The notes: a model not told the origin generated them from the sequence alone. 64,000 nucleotides of DNA from Apteryx mantelli (GCF_036417845.1 NC_089980.1:133574516-133638515), one strand, 5' to 3'. Positions 41,279 through 58,489 are shown, numbered from the stretch's first letter. Numbers and translations are program-made.

Positions 41279-44200
41279 AAGCTAGCTGCATCGTGTAGAT
41301 CTTACACATGTGCACTACACATGTGCCTTGAAATTAGTTAGTAAATTACTATTATAACTTAAAGTAACAAAATTATGCCCCTTTCAACCCCCCCCTTTTT
41401 TTTGCTCCTAGTGAGTTTCACAGTAGTATCAGGACAAAGTTAAGGCTTGATTTATTTTAAGATGTATTAACACATATTTACATGGAGCAACTGTAATTAA
41501 GCTTGTACTTTTGATTTTAAGGATAATATTAAAATGTTATGTTAATAAGCTTAAAACCTCAAATTATCGGGAGGTCAGGACTGAATTAGTCATTATGAAG
41601 AATGACAGAGCATGATTAAAATCCTCTTAAATATTATAAAATTAAAAGTCCCAATGTTTGCATATGCATTACATAGTCGTAGTGTGGCATTAGAATTAAA
41701 TCTGTTCTTGCTACAGTTTGAAAATGATTTGTGCTATGGAAAATATATTTCCTCCCATTTGATGCTAAATTAAATTAGTTGTTGCTACCTAGATTGTGTC
41801 ACTTTATTATCCACAAATGACTGGATTTTTTTTCTGAATGTTGGTTTCTGTAATAAAATGTCAGTATAAAGAGCGTGCCTTCCGAATTTGTTTCACTATT
41901 TCTATTTATACCTTTTAATCAGAAAGGTGAAAAATAAAAATGTAATGAATAGCAACAAAAACACAGCACTTAGTTTTGAATGTCCAAAGTTGGAGGTAAG
42001 GAGGGTGGGAAGGAAGCGGAGTGAATGCCCTTTATGCAGAGAATCCTTTGGGGAAAAGAGAACATTTTTGCTGGTGTATACTCAGGTACGCCGCCTGAGC
42101 AAATAGTTGCTGCTTTCTGGTCCTGTCAGTTTTAAATAAACCATTCATTGTTATGGCTTGGTTATTCCCTAAATAACTAAAGAAAGGCCAAGTGAAACTT
42201 TGAGATAGCGCTGATTGGAAAAACGTAGAAGATGAACTCTCTTACTGTGAATTTGTATCGGTGGCCTCTCCTGAGAGGAAACAAGTTGCGCAGATTGTAT
42301 TAGGAAATAAATATAGTGCAGACTTCAAGTAATATATTACAAAGCTACCTCTGTGCTTGAGTATTATACAATAGCTAATAGCTTTAATTCATCAAATTCT
42401 CATTAATAAAGCATCACTATGCTAGACCATAAATGTCCCTTCAATATTAAAGACCAAATGTAGCTCATTTGTTTTCAGAATTTTTCAATTTAAAGGCAGA
42501 GGTTTCTCAGTTGAAAAGATGATGCATTGGAATGAAAGCAGTTACATCTGGGATTTATACAGTAGATGCAGCAAGGGCCTAGATACTAAATCAGTACAGT
42601 ATTATGGTTCACCTAAAAGGCTTTTGGAGATGCAATTGACTAAACCAGCAAATTCTGACAAGGCTTCAGAATTAGTATTTTTTGTTGATTGTGTCTTAAA
42701 AAGCCTTTTAAGTTCTCAAGTTCTCACGCCTCAAGTTCTCTTGAATCTTAACTACTTGACCTGTGTACCCTTACTCTTGCTGATTCTGCATGAAGTTGGT
42801 ATTTATAGTAAATTACTGATGTATTATAATTTTCATATAAAAATACTGTTGGGAAGTAATATATTTTCTTAGCCGAACAACGGTATATTTCACATCAGAA
42901 TTCTTAAAAAGCAAATACGCTGTTGCGTATTCATTTAATCAGTTTTGGAAGAAATGTGTTGCAGTGTGTCAAAAAGAGCCGCTAACCTACCAGTGAGACT
43001 ACCTTGGCTAAAATACATGGTTTCACTTTATTTTAAAGTTGAGGTGAGTTAAGCTTGGCCAGAGAAAAAACAGTTTCTCTCTTCTTGGGACTAAAGAAAA
43101 AAACGAGAAGATACCAGAAGCGATTTACTCCCAAATGTATCTGTTTCCTTAGAAATATTGCCAAGTATTCCCAAAGTACTTTTTCCATCTATTATTTTAC
43201 TGCTACTAGCACTAATGTTTATAGTTTACATAGGACACTACAGTAGTGTTAACAGACATTGTTCTTTACAGATGAAAAGATGATATCCTTGCTTCGAGTT
43301 CATGCATTGTCTGTTAGCAGAATAAATTGAGATACGTGAAGAGCTGTAAAGGCTGTTCAGCTATTTGGGCTGCTGGCAAATTTGAATGCGATGGCACATT
43401 CTGCTTTTGGGTAGTTGCAGGTTAGAAGGCAGTGTACCAGTACAGACATCTCCTAAACTTGCTACTGTTTTTTTTTTTGCTTGAAGAAATTCAAGATTTT
43501 AGACGTATGGATCAGTAGGACTTAGGAGTTTCATGTATACCTGTGCGTGTTTGCACATACACAGCTCATTAACATTTCTTGAAAGAAAGAATACCCTGTT
43601 CTGATAGCACGCATGGCTACACTGCAATACCATGCTTTTTTAACTGCGTGTTTTCTGACTCATGTTTACATGATAATTTACATGGTATTTACAGATAATC
43701 TTGGGGAATAATAGTATCTGGCAATGAACATATTTGCATATAATTATTTGTCTATATTATTTCCCATAAAAAAGATCTTTATCTCACTTGTGTAGTGACA
43801 CTCGTATTAAATGGATTTGACAATGAATTCTTAATTCAGTGATTATTAAAGATGTGTAACATGCCCAAGCTCTGACTTCTTATACTAGACCCACTTTCGG
43901 AAGAACTGCTCCCCAGTGTATGCCCACTGGTGTATACGCATACATACTTATACAGACACATATACATCTTGTTAATGTAGTTAATTTTCACTGTGATCGA
44001 GGTTGGGCTCTTCTGCACTGAACAATAAAATATTATGTAACTGGCAGTGGCTCTGTCTTTCTCTTTTAGTAAACCACAGAGTGGATTTAGATGTAAGATA
44101 TCTGACCGTGAGGGATAAGTAAACAATGGTTTGGCACGCTTACGGTTCAAATAAATTCGGGGGAAAATGAATGTATAGAAGGACATCAGATTTTAACTTT

Positions 44201-45716
44201 CCTTTTTTGAGAAAACGAATGATAATAAATTGCAAGTCATTGTGAAACACTACCAATTCTGTGGAAATATAATATGTGAAATAAGTTACTGTCCATCAGA
44301 AATATAGTAACCATATTTGAATGAGTTCCTGCCAAAATATTTTTGCCACAGGGTTTTCAGCTATAACATACTAAAACTTAAAACTATTGTTAATTCCCAA
44401 ACTGCCTGACTTTAATGAATGTGGCATTTTGAAAACAGACAGACAGCAGAAGAAATAGTGTTTTTAGGCTTTGCTGTAAAAGTAAAGGTGGTTTTATTAG
44501 AGATGAAAAAATATTCTTAAAGGAAACTGTTAAGAATACAGTAAATATGACAGGAAAATACTCTACATTTTAAGGCACCATGTGTATTTAAAGGAAAAAC
44601 ATGGCTTCCCCCCCCTTAATTTCATCTTTTACTGTGCTAAAATTAATTTGCATAAATAAGAATACCTTAATAAGGAATAGGTTGCACAGAATAATTTAAC
44701 TGCTCTGATTAAAATGACTTCAGCAGTTAAAGTGAGTCAGTAGAAAATCTGTTTTTTTTTTCCCTCCTGGGGCAAGTTCATACATGAAATAGGAAACTTA
44801 TAGCTACATGAGGAAGGCTAGAACAGTATACAGTATGCTAACAAGCAGAATAAAAAATATATACAGGAAACAGATGCATGAATAATGGCTTTTTTTTTTA
44901 TTGGAAGTGTTAAACTGTTTTACAATACAGTAACTTGAGTTTATATTGTCTTTGTGCTCATCTTTAAAATACTCTCTTTAGGGTGTGTTTTTCAATATGT
45001 TAAGTGGCAGGTCTTATATTTATTTGTAGAAGAGAGCATGTTTATGTAAGGAAGCGTGCTCTTAGATTTAAGCTTTATTACCTTAAAAACAAAAGCACCT
45101 GAGAGCAAAAGATAGGCCTCCTTAATCTGTTACCTATAAGACTTAAGAAGCTAGTTTGAAATGAATGCGTGCCATAGAAATTAAAGCTATTGTACACCAT
45201 ATGAGATAAATTTTAATTAATTTGTTGATAACAGTACTTTGTTGGGGTGCTGTGGTGGAAAAGGTGGATGTTTTCTGCATCTCGTGGGTGTCTGCTCTCT
45301 CTGGGTGGAAATCTGAGGTCAATTCAGAAGTCTGGCAAAGTTTACAAGGAGAATCTCTTTGAAATAGTGGACAACTTATTAATTTATTTCTGAGTACCCT
45401 TATCAGAACAAATGTAGGGTTTATTCCTTTTAGACAAATGAACATTTGATATTCAAAATCACAGTTGAATATTTTTATGCTGCAGTTTCTTAACTGTCTG
45501 TGCGAAACTTGAGTTCTCTCAGCGCCTCGGTTCAGACCTGAAAATGCCTCAGGTTTTGCCATTTCAAACTCGCTATTTATCTTGAGGCTGCTTTAATTAA
45601 AATATTATATACACCAGGGCCCGTTAAACATGGCAATTTATTGTAATTCTTATTAACGGAGTGTATTTAATGAGTTCTGAGAACCAGCTCCATCACCTGC
45701 AACGCGCAGCGTTGCT

Positions 45717-46060
45717 TTTTAGTCGGTGCCCAGAGTAAAACAGAGGTAGGGGCTGGTCGCCCAGCGGTGCCACGCGCCGCCCTGGCTCCCGCGGTAGCCG
45801 AGCAGGGGCAGCGCGGGCGCTCAGCGCCTTCGCCGGCTGCCCGGCACGGGCCGATTCCTCCCTGCCGCTGGGCTTGCGCAGGAAGGAGTGCAGAACTTTG
45901 CATCCCGAACCTGCTGCGTTAACTGCCGGTTTGGGAGAGTTCGTCTCCCCAGCTGGTGTTAGTGCCGCCAGGTGCGACACGTCTTTAAACACGGCTGTGA
46001 TGTCGCCTCTGCTGGCTCTTCTGAACTGTCTGCGCGCCGTGATTAGCATCTCCTGCAAGA
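45717..46060. promoter_or_regulatory. Small unassigned CpG island inside RUNX2 intron 1
   Basis: Between about 45717 and 46060 the DNA becomes GC-rich, with a core at 45749-45880 carrying well over fifteen CpGs. It stands alone in AT-rich intron about 4.5 kb downstream of RUNX2 exon 1. Open frames across it on both strands have arginine/alanine-rich composition, typical of GC-rich noise. It may be an unannotated promoter, an enhancer or a CpG-rich silencer target. No splice-flanked coding exon was recognised. Confidence 0.5.
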
Positions 46061-50604
<4,544 letters not shown>

Positions 50605-50617
50605 TCACGCAGAGCTT

Positions 50618-50914
50618 TCACCTTCTGCTGTAAATGCTTCTTGGATCCTCAAACTGAAAACACAAACCATAGCCAAAACCTTGTTTTAGTTTTACAATGC
50701 TCCTGGATTGCACAGGCTCTATATTTTGGGTTTTTTTTCTGTCAAAAAATTGTGCAGCACTGGTAACATGTGAAAAGCAAGGAAACAAAACAAAAAAAAA
50801 AGAGAATGAGCAAATATTTGAAGGACCTACTATTACTGCATAGACTGTGGTTAGAGAGCACTTACTGACTCGGTTGGTCTCAGTGGCTGGTAGTGACCTG
50901 CGGAGATTAACCAT
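50618..50914 (-). other. Upstream ORF 2 in RUNX2 P1 leader (98 codons)
   Basis: This frame starts at the ATG at 50914-50912, immediately after the stop of upstream ORF 1, and runs 98 codons to a stop at 50618. That leaves 28 bases to the RUNX2 start. The N-terminal half (MVNLRRSLPATETNRVS and on) falls in leader sequence that I recall as strongly conserved in human. The C-terminal half contains an aromatic-rich stretch and then basic residues. Context is T at -3 and G at +4, moderate to weak. It may act only as a translational brake, or be a by-product of nucleotide conservation. Confidence 0.4.
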
Positions 50915-51004
50915 TTAAAACCCAGAGGCTTCTTTGCTGTCCTCCTGGAGAAAGTTTGCACCGCACTTGTGGTTCTGTGGTTGTTTGTGAGGCGAATGAA
51001 GCAT
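50915..51004 (-). other. Upstream ORF 1 in RUNX2 P1 leader (29 codons)
   Basis: An ATG at 51004-51002, only about six bases from the inferred 5' end, opens a 29-codon frame ending with TAA at 50917-50915. Such a short cap-to-ATG distance usually leads to skipping, so translation is doubtful unless the real start site is further upstream. The stop abuts the ATG of the next upstream ORF directly. The peptide resembles no family I know. Confidence 0.45.
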
Positions 51005-51129
51005 TCACACAATCCAAAAAAGCAAAAGCTTTAAAACTCCTTTTTTTTGCAAGCACTGTTACTGGAGAGAGGGAATCATGTGGTTGGTGACATCAGAGTC
51101 CTCAAAGTAGGACTGCCTACCACTGTGGC

Positions 51130-51196
51130 TTTTTCTTTCTCTCTCTCCCTCTTTTTTTTTCTTCTTTTCTTCCCCCCCCCCCCTTTTTTTTTTTAT
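51130..51196. repeat. Polypyrimidine tract (polypurine on RUNX2 strand), copy 1
   Basis: Nearly pure C/T over more than 60 bases, with CTTCTTTTCTTCCCCCCCCC at 51161-51180, then a T run. On the RUNX2 sense strand this is a G/A tract about 120-190 bases upstream of the inferred start. Confidence 0.9.
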
Positions 51197-51369
51197 ATTT
51201 TGACAAAAGGCCCCGTGGTAAGGCCCTTCCTGGCATCCAGAAGGATATAGCTTTTTAATTTTTGTGACTCATGAGGATTTGGAGAGAGTACAAAATGCTA
51301 TAAGAGCCCAAACTTCTGTACAGTTAAAGCATATGGACAGCAGAACTTTATTTGTGCTCTCAGTTCAGG

Positions 51370-51440
51370 TTCCCCCCACTCTTCTTCCCCCTCCTTTTTT
51401 CTTCTTTTCTTCCCCCCCCCTTCTCTTTTTCTCTCCCTAG
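51370..51440. repeat. Polypyrimidine tract (polypurine on RUNX2 strand), copy 2
   Basis: A second nearly pure C/T tract, carrying the same 20-base word at 51401-51420, exactly 240 bases from the copy-1 word. It lies about 360-430 bases upstream of the inferred RUNX2 start, near where I recall a purine-rich element in rodent P1. Confidence 0.9.
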
Positions 51441-53766
51441 TTCGTTATTGTGTCTGTGGAAAAGTGAGCAAAGTTGGCACAAGTGGCTGTGTGAAATTCT
51501 GAACAACAGTGATGATTTACAATAATTTACATCTTTGGATTGTATCACGGTCTTGGGTCTGCTTCACATTTGCTGGGTGGCTGGATTCCTTCTGTTTTAC
51601 TTTTGCTCCTTGTCTCCCTATACTTGTGAATCTGTAACTCATTGTGCGAAACTTTACCTTTCCTAAGGTCTAGGAGCAGGCTGCTCGTTGGGCTTGTGTT
51701 TTTTGCTGTAATTGGCTGTCACAGAAGTGTTAGTCCAGGGATTCCTTTGCAAATCTTAAATCAGGTCTGCCTTGCTTTCCGTACCTTCAAAACTGGTTGG
51801 CAGTTTTATGCAATGCAAATTGGGGGCAATTACGCTGCTTTTATATCTGGTGCAAAATATGCCATTCGGATATCATAACTCGTTGTGTACTGCGTTATGA
51901 GTGATGCTTTTGAATACCAGTATTGCTGGGATTTAATGTAGACATTACCTAACAGAATGAACTGTGAGAGTTGAGAGGTTTTGATTGCACTTACATTAAT
52001 TGCTTATTATAGTTTCAATTTTTGAGAGAAATAGAACAGTCTTAGACTTTTTGGGGAGACTATAAATAACTTTATTCACCAGTTAATGTTAACACTTAGT
52101 TTTAAAATGAAACATAAATTTGATGCATATGTAAGATTTAAATACTTAATATCATGTGTGTGCATGTGTGTATAATATTTTTTATATACTTAACATATTG
52201 TAACTTTGACTTTGATTGCGTAATATAAGCCTTTACTATACCAGTACAGAGTGGGTTAACAAAAGCAGTATTTTTTTGTTTATAATAGAGGCTTTGAAAT
52301 AAATTGCAAAATGCTGTGTGTAGTAAGGAATAATGTGCACAGACAGTGTGTATTAGTAGTCTTGATTTGCTCACTCAGATTCAGAACAAAATTGGAAACA
52401 TCTTTGAGAAAGTATCTTATTTTTTGCCCCTTTGGACATTACGTCTAGAACTTTTCTTATTAGCCTGATTGTATCACAGATGAACTGTATTTTCTAGTTT
52501 TAGCTGAGTGATTTTTTTTTTTTGTTATTGCATATATTGTTGGGAGCAGAAGAATTGTATAAAACACTTTCTAGGTATTATTCAGCTTTTATTTGCAAAA
52601 TAAAATACATATCTCTGAAGCTGGCATCCCACTTCTTTTATTTTCTTCCTTGTCCTCAGCTTCCCCAGCAAGAAATTGGCCGGGAATGGTGAGAAATGAA
52701 TAGCTGGAGGGGTGGGTGGACAGCAGGTTCTCTGTTTTGCGGGGATGGTGAGGAAATGGGAAAGGGGATTTCGGTAAAAATTACAGCTTGTACATTTTGT
52801 TTTTCATTATCATATATTTATCAAAGCAACTTAAAACCCTGTTGATGAAAGCTACTTCCATAATGTTTATTATAAAGTAAATTACATTGTTTTTAATTCA
52901 GTACTTGGAAAGTTATTATATATTGACCAACGTATAGAATTCTGTCTTAAAATGAAAAAGGAGTATACGGCAAATAAAGCATCATATGTACAAGTAAGAA
53001 TGATATTTAATTCTTCTAATGATGGATTGCAATTATTTCTGTATATTTTCACAGTCTGGATAAGAATGTCAATGGAAAAAATTTAAATGAGTAAAAATGA
53101 TGAAAAGAATGGTAATCCCTTCATATAAACAAAATATGTTTCTGTGAATTAGCATTTTAATCAACTTTTGATGCAGTAAAAGCTTGTGGAGGTTTCTGCC
53201 TCCGTAATTTGTGGAACTCTTAATTGTAAGCACAAATGTTTCTTCAGCTATAGCTATGCATTGAAGATATTTATCAGTTTTTATTTGATGGTAGGTAAAT
53301 TCAGTGTTTTTATGTAATAGATCACTTATGTGTTGAACTTAAATACTTATTTTCATTCATTTAAACACAGTTGTTTGATATTTTTTTAAAACTCCAGCAT
53401 TTATTTTTAGTCACATCTTTAAGATCAGAGCATCAAACTTCCCACAGAGACCCAGGTTTTTAAATTCAGTGCATAGAAGTACTGTGCTCAGTCTTTCTCT
53501 GGAGTGGCTTTTTTAAAGCTTTCACTTGTGTATGCGAAATTATCCTCTAAGTTTGACAGTATGTTTTAGTATGATGCCTCGATGGAATGGTTTTTGACTG
53601 TACATTCTTTTTTCATCTCTGATACCAAGTTTAAGACTACTGCAGTAAGTTCTTCACATAGTAAGGTGAAATCGTTAAAAGCAGAAGAGTAAATTGTTTA
53701 ATTGTGTAAACCAGGTGTAGTTTGCAGGCATTTTCTATGTTTGTTAGAAGCTGACACTGAAAAAAC

Positions 53767-53814
53767 TACATACATACACACACACACATACATACATACA
53801 TATATATATAAAAC

Positions 53815-53847
<33 letters not shown>

Positions 53848-53850
53848 TTT
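53767..53850. repeat. Compound microsatellite (CA/TACA/TA)n
   Basis: About 84 bases of alternating pyrimidine-purine units: TACA, CA, TACA, TA, a short AAACC interruption, then CA and TA runs. Confidence 0.95.
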
Positions 53851-56800
53851 TTTACGAGGCAGTATAGAGGCATTATCAAGCAAAGCTGTATACGGACCCA
53901 GTACCTGACTAGGCTGCCTGCTTCTTTCAATATAGCTTGCACTTCTAATGAAGAAGATGCACTGAAATCCACTGATGCAATTGCAGGCTTACCTGTGTCA
54001 GCCTTTTGTTTAAAAGGTATATCTGCAAAAATCAAAGCAAACTTAGAGTTCCATAGAGTTCCATGACTTAAAGCCACTCAAACAATTATACTTACAAAAG
54101 AAGTATTATTCTAAGGGATTTCTCTGGTAAACTATGAGCTTGATCTTTGATGACAAATCTTAGTTTGAATTTCAAGTCAATTGTAACGCAATACTGAAAG
54201 ATTATGAAATCCTTCACTTTTCTTTGAAATTTGTTTTGAAACTTTTAAGCCATGCTTTATTTCCAAGCGCTTTGCTTTATGTCACTCAAAGTTCAAACAG
54301 CGTATAAACAGTAGGATACGCTGCTGAAAGTTTATTTGTACTTAAATGTTCATTTCTGTGCTGTGGCTAGAGAGGTGTAAATATTCTGCTTATGTAGCAG
54401 GATGACAAATTTGCTAAATTGCACTTCCTTACAAGTTTTAAAATGTATACTCTAGCACGGCACAGATTTTTATAATACAAAATGTCCTAATGTCGTTTCC
54501 TTGCCTGCAAGCCTTAATTGCAGGTGTTATTCGTGTGTCTGTTTCCACTAGAGAAGCATTTTCTGTTGTTTTGAAATAGTGAAGCCGCTCTCCTTGGCTT
54601 CTGCTTTTCATAACTCCGTGAGAAGTCATTATGATTTTGAGAATGGTAATGCTGTACTTTATGGTAGTTTTTTAGCTAATATATTTAACATGCCATTTTC
54701 ATGTAAAATATTTGCACATTTTATGGAACTTCTGTTGCTGGACTCAGGTATGTTCTGGACTTACAGCTTCCAATATCTCTGCAACAGTTGAAGTATGTTT
54801 GATATCACCTATATACTAACCTGTTAAAGCAAACCTGGTACTTTCTTTAGCAAAAGCTAAAAATGCCAATTATATAAAAAAATTGTAACAAAGATTAATT
54901 TAGGGGCCATTCATTTTAAGATGCTACCTTTTGGTGTCTGCGGGGAAATTACTGAGTAGTATTGACCATCTGAGGTTTTTCTGCCTTCTTTTTTATGACA
55001 ATTTTCTGTTCTCCACCCTTCTCTTAATTTATTAAGACATGATTTGAAATAGATGGGGCCTGGGACCATTGACCAGGTAGAAGAAAAAAATGCTATTTCT
55101 TCTAGTGTAAACAGGTGTTGTCTGTTTTCTGTGTAGTGGAAACAGGCCACTGCAGATCAATTTAAACCTTAAATTGAACTACTACTGTAAATTAAAAGGT
55201 TGCTCGTCTTCTGTTAATCAGTGAGTAGTTTATTTGATAGCAAGCAGTAATAAATTGTTTTCCTTTGTTTTGAGTTGCCAACTCTTTCATTTCCTAGTAT
55301 ATAATAAAAAAGATGCTTTCCAGTGAAATCGTCTGCCCACTGTTCAGGCTTTGATTGATGTTCTGCATCTTGATGGTCAGATATGTCTCATCTTGACAAC
55401 TCTTATTGCTCAGACGTTTTTTCTAACAAATGTTAGTTTTCCTCAGATATGTATCTTGTAGACTGTGCAGTAACTGAGAAAGCCCTTTTAATTAGATGTA
55501 CGCCTTACAAACAGTCAGTACGTGGTGTTTAAGATCATCATAACCTTTCAGCTATTTTCCCCTGTCTGTTTTTTCTCCTCTTTTTTCTTTTTTCTTTTTT
55601 TTTTTAAACTCAACTTGCAGAAAATATGGGAAACTTGTCTCATATAACAGCTGAGGATGTGGCTAGGTTAAGGCAGGAAACTGCTACCCACAATGCAATG
55701 TTACATACACTACCACTTAATAAAATTTATTTCAAACATGCTACTGACAAAACCAAAGAAAAATAATATCCTAACTATGCTAGTTAGTACACTAAATATA
55801 TCTAGGGAAAAGTGAAAGTAATCTCTCTAGAGCCTTTCTTGCTTCTAGGAAACAATGCTACCAGTAGTTAAACTAGAGCAGATCTCAGGAGTTAATAGGA
55901 GTGACCTATTTTTAGAAAATACTCACATCGCTATGGAAATTAATGATTATATACTTTTTAATAACAGTTGAAGTTGTCTTATATAGAGAGAGTTCAGATA
56001 AGCTCTCTGCCTAGATTTTCCTGGTAGTCATAATATCCTCTTCTGCAGTTTTAAAACTGGCAGCTTCTCTTGCTTCATCCCAATTCCACTGAATCCCACC
56101 TTTACTGTAATCAGGCAGCTTTTTACCTCTCTTTCCCACTTAACCTATTTGTAGGTAGATATGAAAATGTTTTTCATGTAGCATGTGAGAAAAGAACTGA
56201 GAACAAGAAACTTCATCTTCCTATATTACATGAAGAATTAAGGGTTCTAGTAGTTTTCCTTGATTGCCTGCAATTTGAAGAGTCTACTAATTTGTGAGAG
56301 GTAAATAAATTTAGTTAATTCCTAATGAATTTAATATGCTTGAATCTATAATGAGTATTTCTGTGTATTGGACAGAGGTACGGATGAAGTCATTGATGCT
56401 GCTCTGCCATAAATACCCCGAAAGTCTCGTTCTAGATATATTTTTGTTTCTGCTTGTTTTTAAATGCACGTATACTGAGGGTGATCCTCTTACCGAACAT
56501 TTTTGAAGTATTTGCCTCTATAGTTAGAGAACACTTATCAAGAACAGCTGCTGTAGTGCTGTGGATCCTATCCATGGACTCATGGTGGTCTGCTGAACAA
56601 CGTTCTTCAAGTTTGACAGGTGAGACAGAGACTCTCCAGTGCCACTGCTTTTGGATGAATCTAGCTGTGGTTGGAGAAAGTGCATCTTGCCAAAATATAT
56701 GGGTAAGACCACACACAGTCTTTAAAATAGTTATTGTAAGCTTATTTTTAGGCGATATATATCTTGACAGTTCTTTTATTTGCATGCCAGTTTCACTGCT

Positions 56801-58489
56801 GCTTATAGATTTTTTCATTTATTTTAGTAATGGCAATTGCAGATTTAGGTCTATGTTTGTAAAGCTTTTGCACAACATTTACACTGGAAAAATACAGGCT
56901 TGCTACTTTCAAACCTCGATCGAGATTAGAGAACAGGTTTTAAAAATATTAAAGCAGAGTATTCACACTCTTCAGATTTGGTGTCAGTGTTTTCATATTA
57001 AACCCCACTTTCAAGGGCATAGTTCATCTGTAAAAAATTGCTTCTGGATTTAAAATTATACCAGTTCCAGTAGCTTCTGTGCTTGTGTAAGTCTGTAGCA
57101 ATGTAGATTTAAGACATGAAATTAGTTCAGTAAGTAATAAAAACTAAATAGTTTTTTAAAATTGCATAGTTATTAAATACTGAATTTAGAATCTGCATTT
57201 GATTTATGTTATAACTCCTCGACAGTATTTTTCATGTGTATTTTAATGTGTAGATAATTCTTTGCATTCTAAGTGCCTGCTTCAACAGTTGGCTCCGTAA
57301 TGTGTATTTAAAATACTGTATGTTTAACTGACAGTGTAGAAGGAGGTTGCACCCTGTAGAATTTCTGAGTAAACAATACCCATTCGGTAACTTTCAGAAC
57401 AGATGTTTTTTAAATACCCCAAGAGAAATTAAATATAATACTGAAATGGAATATCATAAACCATTCATTGGGTTGTGATGCTTTAAAGTTATGGATTCAT
57501 AACAGCATTTTTTTTTTCCTATTCCTATATTTTCCAGATTATCTTGCATAATTAATGCATGGCTGTTTTCTCAACAAAACATTATTCATTTTTTATTACT
57601 TAGTGTTGCATAGTACTGTTGTTTATAGCTGTGGACTTTACAGACAATTAAGGAAATAGTCACTGCCCTGAGGAGTATACAATTAAATACATGCAGCTAG
57701 CCAGTTAAGAAAAATTAAAAAGAAAAAAAAAGGGAGGGGAAAAAACATAGAATGAGGTGTAATAAGAGTGAGTGATTTGAAGTATTTCATGGAGAGGGGA
57801 GAGTGGTTGGTTTTAATTTTATTATTAACTTTCTGCACACATTCCAATCTGAAAAACATTAGTTATTGATGTGTAATTGGCTGATACTGTTATCTGTTTA
57901 AACTTGAGTCTGATACCTAATCATCACATTTACTTCTCTATAATTATTTAAAAGAAAACACTTTGTCACCTAATGAATGTAAGCCGAAATACTTCTGTGC
58001 TGTTTATGATGTTCATACGAGCTTGAGATCCTCAGTCCTGTAAATGGTATTTTTCAGAAAAAAAGGAAAAGTGGCAATGTCAGATATCTGAAAAGATTCT
58101 TAAATGAGATAGTTTTATACTTTCTCCTACTTATCTCTCTACATCTATTACTGTAAGTATTTAAGACCTACATCTACTTCTGTTCTGCAGCTTATCAAAA
58201 GTCTAAGCTTTACCTTGTATTTAAAAATGCATTGTGGGGTTTTGATGGAGAGCAGTTCTGAAGATCACTCATAAGAGAAAAGGGAGTTGAAAAGGGGATG
58301 AAAGAGAAATGAAGGGAATAAAATTGGAGAAAGAGCATTAGAAAGAAAATACTTTTTTTGTTTAATGAGTTTCTTTTTTCAACTATGGCTCCCGTTTTGT
58401 AGCGAAGGAATATTGAAGTTGATGAGAAATGAGGAAAGTGAGACAGGATGAAGGACAAAACCATAGATGCCTTTTCGTGTTGACGTTGC

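Larger units (their letters stand above)
29891..45716. other. Shared intronic stretch, noncoding
   Basis: No exon was recognised. Content includes the older CR1-like remnant at 35065-36075, a perfect hairpin at 38971-38993, a C-run beside a 21-base A-run (38816-38857), a short (GT)n with twin CACATGTG palindromes (41265-41325) and a modest CpG-containing patch at 37720-37870. Confidence 0.6.
51011..51450 (-). promoter_or_regulatory. RUNX2: RUNX2 distal promoter P1
   Basis: This is the upstream flank of RUNX2 exon 1, reading right to left. A TATA-like TTTTAAA lies at 51036-51030, about 20-26 bases upstream of the inferred start at 51010. A further AACCACA RUNX site lies at 51079-51085. Two long polypurine tracts (polypyrimidine on +) occur at 51130-51196 and 51370-51440. 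Rodent P1 promoters are known to contain RUNX sites and a purine-rich element, so the overall design agrees. The region is not a CpG island, in contrast to the SUPT3H promoter, as expected for a tissue-specific promoter. Confidence 0.8.

Noticed and set aside
45143..45562. 139-codon minus-strand frame near the small CpG island
   Set aside because: No domain, no splice context, and composition of random intron.
51191..51201. AAAATATAAAA on the minus strand as a RUNX2 TATA box
   Set aside because: It lies about 185 bases upstream of the inferred start; the TTTTAAA at 51036-51030 has the right spacing.
53698..53908. Open frames encoding Tyr-Ile-His-Thr and Cys-Val repeats
   Set aside because: These are translations of the compound CA/TA microsatellite.
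56454..57053. 199-codon plus-strand frame, the longest outside the CpG island
   Set aside because: No domain or family resemblance, Cys/Phe/Ile-rich composition typical of translated AT-rich intron, and a competing open frame on the other strand. A transcript match would change this.
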